Assembly: GCF_025506355.1 (NCBI RefSeq)
Contig: NZ_JANZYP010000041.1
Location: forward strand, 1 to 64,000
Length of the DNA stretch: 64,000 bases
Direction of reading: 5' to 3'
From: Sphaerisporangium corydalis
GTDB taxonomy: Bacteria; Actinomycetota; Actinomycetes; Streptosporangiales; Streptosporangiaceae
Shown: positions 43,455 to 50,930 of the stretch, one piece after another
Layout: each line of letters begins with the position of its first letter
How positions within the stretch are numbered: position 1 is the stretch's first letter
Position numbers and translations under genes: made by a program
The notes under the pieces: generated by a model
Told to the model about the DNA's origin: nothing
The model's input: only the letters and a program-made list of their open reading frames with translations
Databases searched by the model: none

Positions 43455-43470
43455 TGTGAGCGCTAACACA
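43455..43470. promoter_or_regulatory. LacI-family operator O1 of the GH54 gene
   Basis: TGTGAGCGCTAACACA, a near-perfect dyad with the central CG of LacI/GalR operators, 50 bp upstream of the start codon. Confidence 0.8.
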
Positions 43471-43529
43471 CAGCCGCTGTCAGCTGACCGGCCGTTGGCG
43501 GCGGTGCGTCGGAAGCGGACAGGGGGTTT

Positions 43530-43543
43530 TGTTAGCGCTAACA
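43530..43543. promoter_or_regulatory. LacI-family operator O2 of the GH54 gene
   Basis: TGTTAGCGCTAACA, a perfect 14-bp palindrome. Its centre is 74 bp from that of the first site, close to seven helical turns, which suits repression by looping. Confidence 0.85.
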
Positions 43544-43907
43544 TCTCTACTTGAGCTCCGACCTTCGTCGCTGGACGTTTTTGCGGTGGTGCGGCGGAGC
43601 AAATACGACGGACGCCTTCCCGTCAACCCTCGCCCCCGGCCCGCCACCCCCGGCACCGCCCTTTTCCTGGACAGGTCGCGTCACGCGGGGCCGGCCGATG
43701 ATGAACGTTTCACCCGGGGGCGGCTCCGGGCACCCGGACGCCTGGGCCGACCGGACGGGCGCGGCGGAGGTGATCGAGAACGCCATGACGAGGCTCGGTT
43801 CTACGGCATGCGCGGGACCAGCGGCGGGGTGTGGTCACCGGCGGCTGGAACGGCAGGCCCTGCGCGCATGGCGAAGCCTGGAAGATCGAACGTGCGTCAG
43901 GACAATC

Positions 43908-43944
43908 AAAGCCCGGGTCGGAAAGTACTTCCTGACCTGGGCTT
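43908..43944. terminator. tRNA-type trailer hairpin
   Basis: AAGCCC pairs with GGGCTT, GGTC with GACC and GGAA with TTCC, with two small bulges. On the minus strand it directly follows the tRNA-like remnant, the place where actinomycete tRNA genes carry this kind of terminator. Confidence 0.6.
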
Positions 43945-43948
43945 CGGG

Positions 43949-43996
43949 TGGGAGCGGGCGACGGGGGACCGATGTGGTGCTGTCAGCTTGGGGCGG
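43949..43996 (-). pseudogene. degenerate 3' half of a tRNA-Gly (anticodon CCC)
   Basis: Read on the minus strand the sequence runs from an anticodon-loop-like CCCCAAGCTGACA through a damaged T-arm to CGTCGCCCGCTCCCACC. It lines up with the 3' half of bacterial tRNA-Gly. The T-loop GTTCGATTC is corrupted to ACATCGGTC, and no 5' half or D-arm is found beyond about 43996, so it cannot be functional. It is probably a leftover of integration or excision at a tRNA gene. Confidence 0.45.
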
Positions 43997-44115
43997 CCGC
44001 GACGAGGTCGACACAACGCCGAACAGAGGTCCCCACGGGGTCCACGCCGGTCAGACCGAACTGACCGCCGGGGTGGGTTCCCTGGCGCTGTGTGCTCTCT
44101 CGCGGTGCGGCGGTG

Positions 44116-44343
44116 TCAGAGTTTGTACAGCTTGTTGAACGGCGTAGTGATTCGTTCCTGCCGTGAGCCGAAATCGACGATCACGGCGATCTCGTCCTCG
44201 ACGCTGATGACGAGACCAAGACCATGCCGGTCGTGGGTCACCTGGTCGTTGACGCTGAACCGCTCCGCGGGCCGCGCGGGGGGCGGGGGCTTGAAGGGAC
44301 TGGTGGACAGGTGACGACGAGGGTCGCCGCTGGCTGGCTTCAT
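44116..44343 (-). CDS. small Tudor/UvrD-C-terminal-like protein
   Basis: 75 residues from ATG 44343, which has GGAGG only two bases upstream; ATG 44400 is an alternative. After a Pro-rich lead the conserved part reads RFSVNDQVTHDRHGLGLVISVEDEIAVIVDFGSRQ, the small beta-barrel seen at the C-terminus of UvrD/PcrA helicases and in many stand-alone actinomycete proteins. Function unknown; RNA polymerase or nucleic-acid contact is plausible by analogy. Confidence 0.7.
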   Translation of the reverse strand: MKPASGDPRRHLSTSPFKPPPPARPAERFSVNDQVTHDRHGLGLVISVEDEIAVIVDFGSRQERITTPFNKLYKL

Positions 44344-44510
44344 TACCTCCAGTATGCGCCGCCTGTGAGAACGCTCGCAACGGAGGATCGGCAAGCTCAT
44401 TCGAAATGATCAGGACCGGGTGGGGATTCGACGCCCGGCACGGGCCGTCGGAGGCGCTGTCAGCGGGGATCGGGCGACGCCGGCCTTCGTCCTGGGCGTG
44501 GAAGAGGGCC

Positions 44511-44906
44511 ATGCTAACGTCGCGGCTCGTGCTGGAGAACGTGTACGTGGGCAGCGCCGACATCGACGCCGCCGGTGACCGCGGCTGGCTGCTCGGCCAC
44601 TTCAAGCCGGATGACGACGTCCGCCACAGCGACCGTGTCGAGGTCAAGTGGGGCGTGCACCCCCGTGGCGACGAGCGGGCGCAATGGGTCGTCGGGGAGA
44701 AGCGTACGGCGCTGCTCATGCTGATCAGCGGGCGATTCCGGGTGGAGCTGCCCGGCCGCAGCGTGCTGCTGGCCAAGCAGGGCGACTACGTCGTATGGGG
44801 CCAGGGCGTCGATCACTCCTGGTACGCCGAGGAGGAGTCGGTGGTGCTCACCGTCCGCTGGCCGTCGGTCCCGGGTTACGCGGTTCCGCACCCGGGCCTC
44901 GAATAG
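44511..44906 (+). CDS. cupin-fold protein
   Basis: 131 residues from ATG 44511. Beta-rich, with a cupin-like core: RVEVKWGVHPRGDERAQWVVGEKRTALLMLISGRFRVEL, then AKQGDYVVWGQGVDHSWYAEEESVVLTVRWPS. Only one of the usual metal-binding His clusters is obvious (H in VDHSW). Probably a small sugar- or metal-binding sensor-type cupin. The upstream frame from 44406 has no family character. Confidence 0.7.
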   Translation: MLTSRLVLENVYVGSADIDAAGDRGWLLGHFKPDDDVRHSDRVEVKWGVHPRGDERAQWVVGEKRTALLMLISGRFRVELPGRSVLLAKQGDYVVWGQGVDHSWYAEEESVVLTVRWPSVPGYAVPHPGLE

Positions 44907-44939
44907 CCGTGCACGCGCGTCGCGCACAAGGACCACTGA

Positions 44940-45218
44940 TCAAGGACCGGGTCGCTGCCAGGTGTCGAATCGAGGGGCGGGCTCCAGGGACTCTCCGAGC
45001 CGCCTCGTCCGGTCCACGCAGTCGGAGCAGATGGGTTCCTCTACCGATCGGGCGGTGGCTTCCGGTGTCGGTTCACGGAAAGCACCCGACACCGTCATGC
45101 CCAGCGGAAGATTCGACTCGGGGTCCATCATGACCGTCATGACGCTCGCGGGGATGAAGCCGAAGGTTCGCTTGCACAGATAACATCTGCCGATTGTCGT
45201 GATCTGCTCGTCTGCCAT
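44940..45218 (-). CDS. small zinc-ribbon protein
   Basis: 92 residues from ATG 45218, preceded by GGAGGAGGG. Two Cys pairs, CYLC near residue 12 and CSDC near residue 65, would form one zinc ribbon around a loop containing FGFIPASVMTVMMDPESNLPLG. No known function; similar short CxxC...CxxC proteins are common in actinomycete accessory regions. Confidence 0.7.
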   Translation of the reverse strand: MADEQITTIGRCYLCKRTFGFIPASVMTVMMDPESNLPLGMTVSGAFREPTPEATARSVEEPICSDCVDRTRRLGESLEPAPRFDTWQRPGP

Positions 45219-45308
45219 AAGCGTCCGCCCTCCTCCATCGCACCGTACAACTCGTGGCCGGAAAGTGGGCCACCTCGCGCACGACTTCGCCGAGCCCGAT
45301 GGCAGGCC

Positions 45309-45359
45309 CTCGATATCGAGAGGCGCACAGGCCGGGATATTGAGAGGCGCACAGGCCGG
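45309..45359. repeat. 24-bp tandem duplication with a palindrome
   Basis: Two adjacent 24-bp copies (45312-45335 and 45336-45359) read GATAT(C/T)GAGAGGCGCACAGG plus CCGG and differ at one base. The first copy overlaps the perfect palindrome CTCGATATCGAG (45309-45320). They end about 20 bp before the acetyltransferase start, so they probably lie in its promoter. Confidence 0.75.
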
Positions 45360-45379
45360 ACCGTCAATATGGTGATCGA

Positions 45380-45940
45380 GTGCTGAAGCCTCCCTATCCT
45401 CTTGAGACTCCCCGGCTACTGCTCCGCCCCTTCACCATGGACGACCTCGACGAGCTGCACGCTTTCCACTCGCGCCCCGACGTCGCCCGATACCTCTACT
45501 GGGACGCGCGCACGCGGGACGAGACCGAGGAGGCCCTGGGGACGAAGATCGGCCGGGCGGAGTTGCTCGAGGACGGTGACGTCCTCAGCGTCGCCGTCGA
45601 ACTACGCGAGACCGGTGCGCTGATCGGCGACCTGTCCCTGTTCTGGCGGGACGCCGAGCACGGCCAGGGTGAGATCGGCTTCGTCTTCCACCCTGCCTAC
45701 CAGGGGCGTGGCCTCGCCACCGAGGCATCCCGCGAGATCCTGCGCCTCGGCTTCGACGTTCTCGGCCTGCACCGTGTCTACGGCCGCTGCGACGCCCGGA
45801 ACACCCCCTCGGCCAGGCTGATGGAGCGGCTCGGCATGCGCCGCGAAGCCCATTTCGTGGAGAACGAGATGTTCAAGGGCGAGTGGAGCGACGAATTCGT
45901 CTACGCGATACTCCAGAAGGAGTGGAAACCCGCGGCATAG
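45380..45940 (+). CDS. RimJ/RimL-like GNAT acetyltransferase
   Basis: 186 residues from GTG 45380. The N-terminal TPRLLLRPFTMDDLDELHAFHSRPDVARYL is the RimJ/RimL signature; acetyl-CoA loop QGRGLATEASREILRLGFDVLGLHRV near residue 110; ARNTPSARLMERLGMRREA near 137. It probably acetylates an N-terminal or side-chain amine of a protein or small molecule. CAATAT at about 45365-45370 may be its -10 box, leaving almost no leader. Confidence 0.88.
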   Translation: MLKPPYPLETPRLLLRPFTMDDLDELHAFHSRPDVARYLYWDARTRDETEEALGTKIGRAELLEDGDVLSVAVELRETGALIGDLSLFWRDAEHGQGEIGFVFHPAYQGRGLATEASREILRLGFDVLGLHRVYGRCDARNTPSARLMERLGMRREAHFVENEMFKGEWSDEFVYAILQKEWKPAA

Positions 45941-46006
45941 CGGCGAGTGGCTCGGGCCCCATGTCGGTGACCGTCCTGTCGGCCAGGGTCACGAGGTCGC
46001 GTACCC

Positions 46007-46303
46007 ATGGTTTCTGACGACAGGACGAAATACATCAGGCCTGCCATACTTCTGAGTGTGCTTCCCCTCTTGTTCGTCAACTGGTTCGTCGCCGTCTCGA
46101 TCATGGGACGCGACTGTGGATCGGTGTACGAGGGAGGCAACATAACGGAATGCGCCGGCGGGCTTTCCGAGGAAGAGACGCTCGCCGCGTCGGCACTGGT
46201 CGCACTGCTGGTACTCGTCGTCCAGATGGCCCTGGTCGTCCTGGCGAGCCGGAGCATCCGCTCCCGCTCCCGCTCCCGCTCTCGCTCCCGCTCTCGCTCC
46301 TAG
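46007..46303 (+). CDS. small two-helix membrane protein with RS-repeat tail
   Basis: 98 residues. Two membrane segments, AILLSVLPLLFVNWFVAVSI (~13-32) and LVALLVLVVQMALVVL (~64-79), surround a short loop with two Cys (DCGSV, ECAGG). The C-terminus is (RS)n, encoded by a CGCTCC/CGCTCT repeat ending at the stop. No family recognised. The repeat runs directly into the truncated methyltransferase frame, suggesting a deletion joined the two. Confidence 0.5.
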   Translation: MVSDDRTKYIRPAILLSVLPLLFVNWFVAVSIMGRDCGSVYEGGNITECAGGLSEEETLAASALVALLVLVVQMALVVLASRSIRSRSRSRSRSRSRS

Positions 46304-46304
46304 A

Positions 46305-46757
46305 GACGCCTCGTGGCGTGACCGTGCCGCGCCGCTGTGGCCGCTGCACGGGGCCAATCTCGGCACTCTGCTCCGCACGTGTGACGCCGTGGGGGCCTGC
46401 CTGGCCGTACCGCGCCTGCCGTGGGTGCCGGAGGCGATCCGCCGGGGGAACACGTTGCGCCAGGCGGCGTGCGTGCACTGGGCGGGCGACCCGCTGAAGT
46501 GGCTCACCGAGCAGCGGTCGGCCGGGATCCGGGTTCTGGGCGTCGAGCTGGCCGAAGACGCGATACGGCTGGCGGACCTTCCGATGACCCGTCAGCCGAC
46601 CATCGCGGTCCTCGGCCATGAGAGCGACGGCATCCCGCCCGAGGCGCTCGACCTCCTCGACCAGGTGGTGGAGATCCCGATGATCGGCACGGGGGCCAGC
46701 CTCAACGTGGCGGTCGCCGGCTCCCTCGTGCTCTACAAACTGGCCGGCTTCGCCTGA
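46305..46757 (+). pseudogene. 5'-truncated TrmH/SpoU-type RNA methyltransferase
   Basis: The readable frame from about 46305 gives DASWRDRAAPLWPLHGANLG, then TLLRTCDAVGA, LPWVPEAIRRGNTLRQAACVHWAGDP, and the SPOUT knot VLGHESDGIPPEALDLLD with IPMIGTGASLNVAVAGSL. This is a complete C-terminal SAM-binding knot, but no ATG or GTG precedes the conserved WPLHGANLG in frame. GTG 46389 would cut off conserved residues. I read it as having lost its 5' end next to the RS repeat. Confidence 0.65.
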
Positions 46758-46946
46758 CACCAGGAAGCGGGGACGCCGAGGCTCGGCGAGATCTTCATGG
46801 ATACGCATGGTCTTGATCTCCGCTCCGTCCGGGTGGGGCAATCAGCGGCCACGTCACGGTTGGTTCTCGCCGCCGTCCGGGAGATTGATCCCGGCGAGCC
46901 GACCGGCTCGCTCCGTCTTGACCGCCGCGAGCCGCAAGGAGCATGT

Positions 46947-48134
46947 ATGGGCCCCAGACATTCGGGAACCGGCCGGAGGTTGTGCACCCTCTTCCTGGCC
47001 GGCGCCCTCGTGCTCGCCGTTTCCGGCACGGCGCTGCCAGGCTCCCGGGCGGCGGCGCAGATAGCGGCCGATTGCATTTCCACACCGATCGAGTACAGAA
47101 CCGCGTGGGAACAGCGGGAGGTGCGCTGCGTCTCGCCCAATCTGTTCGGGACCACGCACACCCGCGGCACTACTTCGCTGTATCCCAGCGGCTTCTGGTA
47201 CGCGTGGGCGGGCTCCAGCACCAACCTGGAGCGCTACCTGGCACTGCGCAGGATCTACGGCGACAGCCCGCCGAAAGCCGGTATCGGAATCCTGTCGTAC
47301 GCCGGGTTTCCCGGCCTCAACGACTTTTCCGACCCGACGAACCTCGCCGTCTACACCCTCCCGACCGGCGTCCAAGCCCGGGTACCGAGTTTCGAGACGT
47401 GGTTCCGCCTGCTGGACGAGGAGTTCGGCATGCCTGGGACGTACCCGCTCTCGGCCCAGACCGACCTGGTCGTCGCCTACTCCCGGCTCCGCCCGCACGA
47501 GGATGTCGTCGGAGCATTCCAGACCGTGACCGGCTGCAGCCGGACCGCGCTGCTCAAAGGAAAAGAACCGTCGGCGGCCATCGGCTGCAACGTCTCCTTC
47601 CTCAAAGCGCTGGCGGCCGCCGGGCCCTCTCCCTATTCCACCGGTGAGTCGAAGTCGTGCTTCAGGAACTTCGCCGCCCGATACACGGGCCACAGCGACG
47701 CCGCCGCGATGCGCGCCGTGCTGTTCCAGTGCCAGGACGTGGGCTTCCTCAACACCGGCGTCGGGCTCGGCTACAACACCTACGCGAACCCCTTCGTCTG
47801 CAAGCCCGCCTTCAAACAGTCGGTACTGCAGAAGTACACGGGCAGAGAATTCATCGTCCCGAACGCGAACCTCGACGCCCTCCCCAGCTTCGTCGACCTC
47901 GAACTGAACCTCGGCATCCCCGCAGAACGAGAATTCCTACAAACCGGCTACTGCTCCACGAACTGCCGACACCACACCAAGGCCCGGCATCGCGCCAGGA
48001 GCTCGAAGAGGCCGGTGACCCGGCTTCCACTGCGGACCTCCAGCAGCAGCGGGGAGACGATCAGCGCCGCCACCGAACTCGGTATGGACCGATCGTCGGT
48101 ACCTGCCGCTTGTGGTCTCATCGCAAGGCGCTGA
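46947..48134 (+). CDS. secreted cysteine-containing protein of unknown function
   Basis: 395 residues from ATG 46947 with AAGGAG five bases upstream. Signal peptide LCTLFLAGALVLAVSGTALPGSRAAA, then a mature domain with about nine Cys (for example ADCIST, VRCVSP, TGCSRT, IGCNVS, KSCFRN, FQCQDV, FVCKPA, GYCSTNC), consistent with several disulfides. Stretches such as SLYPSGFWYAWAGSS and GLGYNTYANPFVCKP are not from a family I know. The last ~55 residues after CSTNC are basic and low-complexity and overlap a permease remnant on the other strand, so the original C-terminus may have been lost. Confidence 0.7.
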   Translation: MGPRHSGTGRRLCTLFLAGALVLAVSGTALPGSRAAAQIAADCISTPIEYRTAWEQREVRCVSPNLFGTTHTRGTTSLYPSGFWYAWAGSSTNLERYLALRRIYGDSPPKAGIGILSYAGFPGLNDFSDPTNLAVYTLPTGVQARVPSFETWFRLLDEEFGMPGTYPLSAQTDLVVAYSRLRPHEDVVGAFQTVTGCSRTALLKGKEPSAAIGCNVSFLKALAAAGPSPYSTGESKSCFRNFAARYTGHSDAAAMRAVLFQCQDVGFLNTGVGLGYNTYANPFVCKPAFKQSVLQKYTGREFIVPNANLDALPSFVDLELNLGIPAEREFLQTGYCSTNCRHHTKARHRARSSKRPVTRLPLRTSSSSGETISAATELGMDRSSVPAACGLIARR

Positions 48135-48410
48135 TGGTCATGCCCAGCGCGGCCGTGACGAGTACGAGGTCGATGAGCACTTCATAGCGCTGCGTTGTGA
48201 CGTCGCGCAGGATTCGCCGTGCGAGGAATGACCCGGCCATGACGGCTGATCCGATGACGAGGCCGCGAGTGACGACCTCCGTGCTGAGGACTCCGGCGTC
48301 CTGGAATGTCGCCAGTTTGCCGGCATAGAGCAGGAGGGCGCTGGCGGCCTCGCGCGAGTCGTACGGAATCTGGACGGACGGGACCCTCGTCGCGCCAGCA
48401 CTGAAAAGTC
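48118..48410 (-). pseudogene. 3' fragment of a TSUP (TauE/SafE) permease
   Basis: The minus-strand frame ending at TGA 48118 encodes about 97 residues: VPSVQIPYDSREAASALLLY, then VTRGLVIGSAVMAGSFLARR and VLIDLVLVTAALGMTISALR. This is the last two to three membrane segments of a TauE/SafE-type exporter. A stop (TGA) just upstream of 48410 and the absence of the other five or six helices show a 5' truncation. The 3' end overlaps the preceding plus-strand gene. Confidence 0.65.
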
Positions 48411-48500
48411 AGACCGCTCTCTGCCACTGGATGGCCGCCTCTCGGACCGGTGCGGACGGTCGTCGCCACCCGACCAAGGCTGCCTGAGGGCGTGGGCTTC

Positions 48501-48531
48501 TTGCCAACACATCCCAATATCTGACTATCAT
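48501..48531 (+). promoter_or_regulatory. promoter of the CmtR-like/CDF operon
   Basis: TTGCCA (48501-48506), 19-bp spacer, TATCAT (48526-48531). The predicted start of transcription falls at the ATG (48538), so the mRNA is likely leaderless. The AT-rich ATAT...ATAT sequence around the -10 box would suit an ArsR/CmtR operator. Confidence 0.6.
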
Positions 48532-48537
48532 CGTCAT

Positions 48538-48999
48538 ATGGCGATTGATGGTGGGGGTCGGTGTGTGAGCGCCGGTATCGCGGCGGGGATCCCGCCGGCG
48601 GCGGCGTTGTTCCATTCCCTGGCCGACGAGACCCGGTTGCGCATCGTGGCCCGGCTGGCGCGCGGCGAGGCGCGGGTGGTGGATCTGACCGGTGAGCTGG
48701 GGCTGGCCCAGTCCACGGTGTCCAAGCACCTGGCCTGCCTGCGCGGCTGCGGCCTCGTCGACTACCGGGCCGAGGGCCGCCAGTCGTTCTACGCGCTGAC
48801 CCGTCCCGAGCTGATGGACCTGCTGCGCTCCGCCGAGCAACTGCTGTCCGCCACCGGCCACACCGTCGTCCTGTGCGCCCAGCCCGACCCCGAGGCTCCC
48901 GAGGTTCCCGAGGTCTCGGAGGTCTCGGAGGTCCTCGAAGTCCCCGAGGGTCCCGGCCGCGACCCTCTGCGGCTCGCCGAAGGAGGCCGGTTCGCGTGA
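48538..48999 (+). CDS. CmtR-like ArsR/SmtB metal sensor
   Basis: 153 residues. Winged helix: ALFHSLADETRLRIVARLARGEARVVDLTGELGLAQSTVSKHLACLRGCGLV. Cys67 and Cys71 in the recognition helix (HLACLRGC) plus Cys113 (HTVVLC) reproduce the C57/C61/C102 arrangement by which mycobacterial CmtR binds Cd(II) and Pb(II). The C-terminus has a repetitive Glu-Val-Pro/Ser tail (EVPEVSEVSEV). It overlaps the CDF transporter gene as GTGA, so the pair is one operon: sensor plus exporter. Confidence 0.88.
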   Translation: MAIDGGGRCVSAGIAAGIPPAAALFHSLADETRLRIVARLARGEARVVDLTGELGLAQSTVSKHLACLRGCGLVDYRAEGRQSFYALTRPELMDLLRSAEQLLSATGHTVVLCAQPDPEAPEVPEVSEVSEVLEVPEGPGRDPLRLAEGGRFA

Positions 49000-49745
49000 G
49001 AACGCACACCCCACCCGCCGCCGGTCCCGTACAAAACCCGCCCCTCACCGGCCTCGCCCCGGACCGGTATGCGGTGCTGCGGCGGCGGGTTCGGGTGTTG
49101 GTGGCCGCCACCATCACCTACAACGTGGCCGAGGCGGTGGTGGCCGTCACCGCCGGTACCGCGGCCTCCTCCGCCGCGCTGGTCGGGTTCGGTCTGGACT
49201 CGGTGGTCGAGGTCGCCTCCGCCGCCGCGGTGGCCTGGCAGTTCTCCGCCGTCGACCACCGACGCCGCGAGAAGGCCGCGCTGCGTGTCATCGCGCTGTC
49301 GTTCTTCGCGCTGGCCGCCTACGTCACCCTCGACGCCGTACGCTCCCTGGCGGGCGCGAACGAGGTCGGCCACTCCACGCCCGGCCTGGTCCTGGCGGCG
49401 GTCTCCCTGGTGGTCATGCCGTCCCTGTCGGCGGCCCAGCGGCGCGCCGGCCGCGAGCTGGGCTCGGCCTCGGCGGTGGCCGACTCCAAGCAGACCATGC
49501 TGTGCGCGTACCTGTCGGCCGTGCTGCTGGGCGGGCTGGCGCTCAACAGCGCGTTCGGATGGTGGTGGGCCGACCCGGCCGCCGCCCTGGTCATCGCCGT
49601 CCTGGCGGTCATCGAAGGCCGCAGGGCCTGGCACGGGGACACCTGCTGCGCCGCACCGGTCATCCCGCCCCCGATCCCATCCGAGGCCGCCACCGACCAG
49701 GGCGGATGCTCCGACGACTGCTGCGCTCACCGACCCACTCAGTGA
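48996..49745 (+). CDS. CDF-like cation efflux transporter with Cys-rich tail
   Basis: 249 residues from GTG 48996 with AAGGAGG eight bases upstream. About six membrane segments; metal-site-like Asp in GFGLDSVVEVASAAAVAWQF (TM2) and ADSKQTMLCAYLSAVLLGGL plus WADPAAALVIAVLAV (TM5-6), as in the CDF/TMEM163-like branch. The tail carries TCCAAP and GGCSDDCCAH, a likely soft-metal-binding end. It presumably exports Cd or a related divalent metal under the CmtR-like sensor. Confidence 0.85.
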   Translation: MRTHTPPAAGPVQNPPLTGLAPDRYAVLRRRVRVLVAATITYNVAEAVVAVTAGTAASSAALVGFGLDSVVEVASAAAVAWQFSAVDHRRREKAALRVIALSFFALAAYVTLDAVRSLAGANEVGHSTPGLVLAAVSLVVMPSLSAAQRRAGRELGSASAVADSKQTMLCAYLSAVLLGGLALNSAFGWWWADPAAALVIAVLAVIEGRRAWHGDTCCAAPVIPPPIPSEAATDQGGCSDDCCAHRPTQ

Positions 49746-49883
49746 TCGGCCTCCCGATGCCCACCCCCGTGGGGGGCGTCCACCAGGCCGAGATGCGCGG
49801 CATCCGGGCCGGTACCGGCCCTCGGAGCACGGTGGCGGCGGGCGCCGCCGCCGGTCTTTCACTCACCTGAGCCGGAGGTTCTC

Positions 49884-50399
49884 ATGCCATGGGGTTCGCT
49901 TGCCGGTCACGGCCTGGCGTACGGGTCGGGCCTGGGTCTGCTGCTGGCGGCCGTCCTGATCATCGGCACACTGGTCGCACCCGACTTCATGGTGGGCGAC
50001 TACCCGCCGGCCATCGCCGAGCGGTACGGCCCCAAAAGCCCGCGCGGGCGCAGCGTCACCCGCGTCGCCGGCGTCTTGCTGGCGGCCGGGGTCCTGGCCC
50101 TGCTCACCGCCGCGATGGCCGGCCTGCCCACCATCGCCCCTGGCGCGGGGTTCGGCACCGCCCTGGTCTACGCGACGATCATCTGGCAGAGCTTCAACCT
50201 GTTCGACCTGGTCGTGCTGGACTGGCTGATCGTGGTGCGCTGGCGGCCCGCTTTCGTCGTCCTGCCCGGTACCGAGGGCATGGACGCCTACGACGACATG
50301 GGCCACCACCTGCGCGGTTACGTCAAAGGTGTGGTCATCTGCCAGGCCGCGGCCCTGCTCAGCGCCGTCGCCTTCGCCGTTCTTGCCCTGCTGCTGTGA
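49884..50399 (+). CDS. four-helix membrane protein
   Basis: 171 residues from ATG 49884 with CGGAGG upstream. Membrane segments at ~11-32 (YGSGLGLLLAAVLIIGTLVA), ~60-82, ~90-115 (ALVYATIIWQSFNLFDLVVLDWLIVV) and ~147-170. No family assigned; it lies between the CDF transporter and the ars genes on the same strand as the former and may belong with the metal block. Confidence 0.75.
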   Translation: MPWGSLAGHGLAYGSGLGLLLAAVLIIGTLVAPDFMVGDYPPAIAERYGPKSPRGRSVTRVAGVLLAAGVLALLTAAMAGLPTIAPGAGFGTALVYATIIWQSFNLFDLVVLDWLIVVRWRPAFVVLPGTEGMDAYDDMGHHLRGYVKGVVICQAAALLSAVAFAVLALLL

Positions 50400-50411
50400 G
50401 TGTCCGCCGTG

Positions 50412-50930
50412 TCAGGTGACGACCGGACTGCGGCGTTCGATCAGGACCACGTCGCGCCAGACGTCGTGGTGGCGGCCGATCCGCTCCCGGGTGCCGATGA
50501 CGCGGAATCCGGCGCGCTCGTGCAGGGTGAGGCTGGCGGTGTTCTCGGGGAAGACGCCGGACTGGATCGTCCAGATCCCGGCGGCCTCGGTGGAGGCGAT
50601 CAGCGCGGTGAGCAGGGCCGCTCCGGCGCCGCGGCGGCGGGCGGCGGGGTGGACGTACACCGAGTGCTCCACCACCCCGGCGTAGGCGCACCGGTCGGAG
50701 ACCGCGACCGCGGCGACCCAGCCGAGGACGCGGCCGGCGTCGTCGAGGGCGACATACCGGTGGCCGGGCAGTTTGTGCGTGTCGAAGTGCTCCCAGTGCG
50801 GTGCGGTGGTCTCGAAGGTGGCTTGGCCTTCGTCGATGCCGAGCTGGTAGATGGCCAGCACCTGGGCCGCGTGCCGGACCGTCATGGCCGTGACGTGCGG
50901 CCCCGCTGTGGCGCCGGGGGTCGTGTTCAC
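50412..50930 (-). CDS. arsN: ArsN1-like/phosphinothricin-type N-acetyltransferase
   Basis: 172 residues from GTG 50930, overlapping the arsC stop as GTGA. PAT-type GNAT: AAQVLAIYQLGIDEGQATFET (substrate pocket), HSVYVHPAARRRGAGAALLTALI (acetyl-CoA loop), GIWTIQSGVFPENTASLTLHERAGFRVIG. In an ars operon this family acetylates the arsenical antibiotic arsinothricin (ArsN1); relatives act on phosphinothricin. The assignment to arsenic rests on operon context. Confidence 0.8.
   Translation of the reverse strand: MNTTPGATAGPHVTAMTVRHAAQVLAIYQLGIDEGQATFETTAPHWEHFDTHKLPGHRYVALDDAGRVLGWVAAVAVSDRCAYAGVVEHSVYVHPAARRRGAGAALLTALIASTEAAGIWTIQSGVFPENTASLTLHERAGFRVIGTRERIGRHHDVWRDVVLIERRSPVVT

Larger units (their letters stand above)
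43544..44115. other. gene-poor region between GH54 and a small Tudor-like gene
   Basis: About 570 bp. Open frames here have no recognisable protein pattern and I do not call them. Apart from the tRNA remnant and its hairpin (listed separately) I see no gene. Confidence 0.6.

Noticed and set aside
43551-44138. A 195-codon plus-strand frame and a 79-codon minus frame
   Set aside because: No family pattern, and the former runs through the tRNA remnant and its hairpin.
46389-46757. Intact methyltransferase starting at GTG 46389
   Set aside because: This start would remove the conserved WPLHGANLGTLLRTCD segment, which is plainly encoded just upstream without a start codon.
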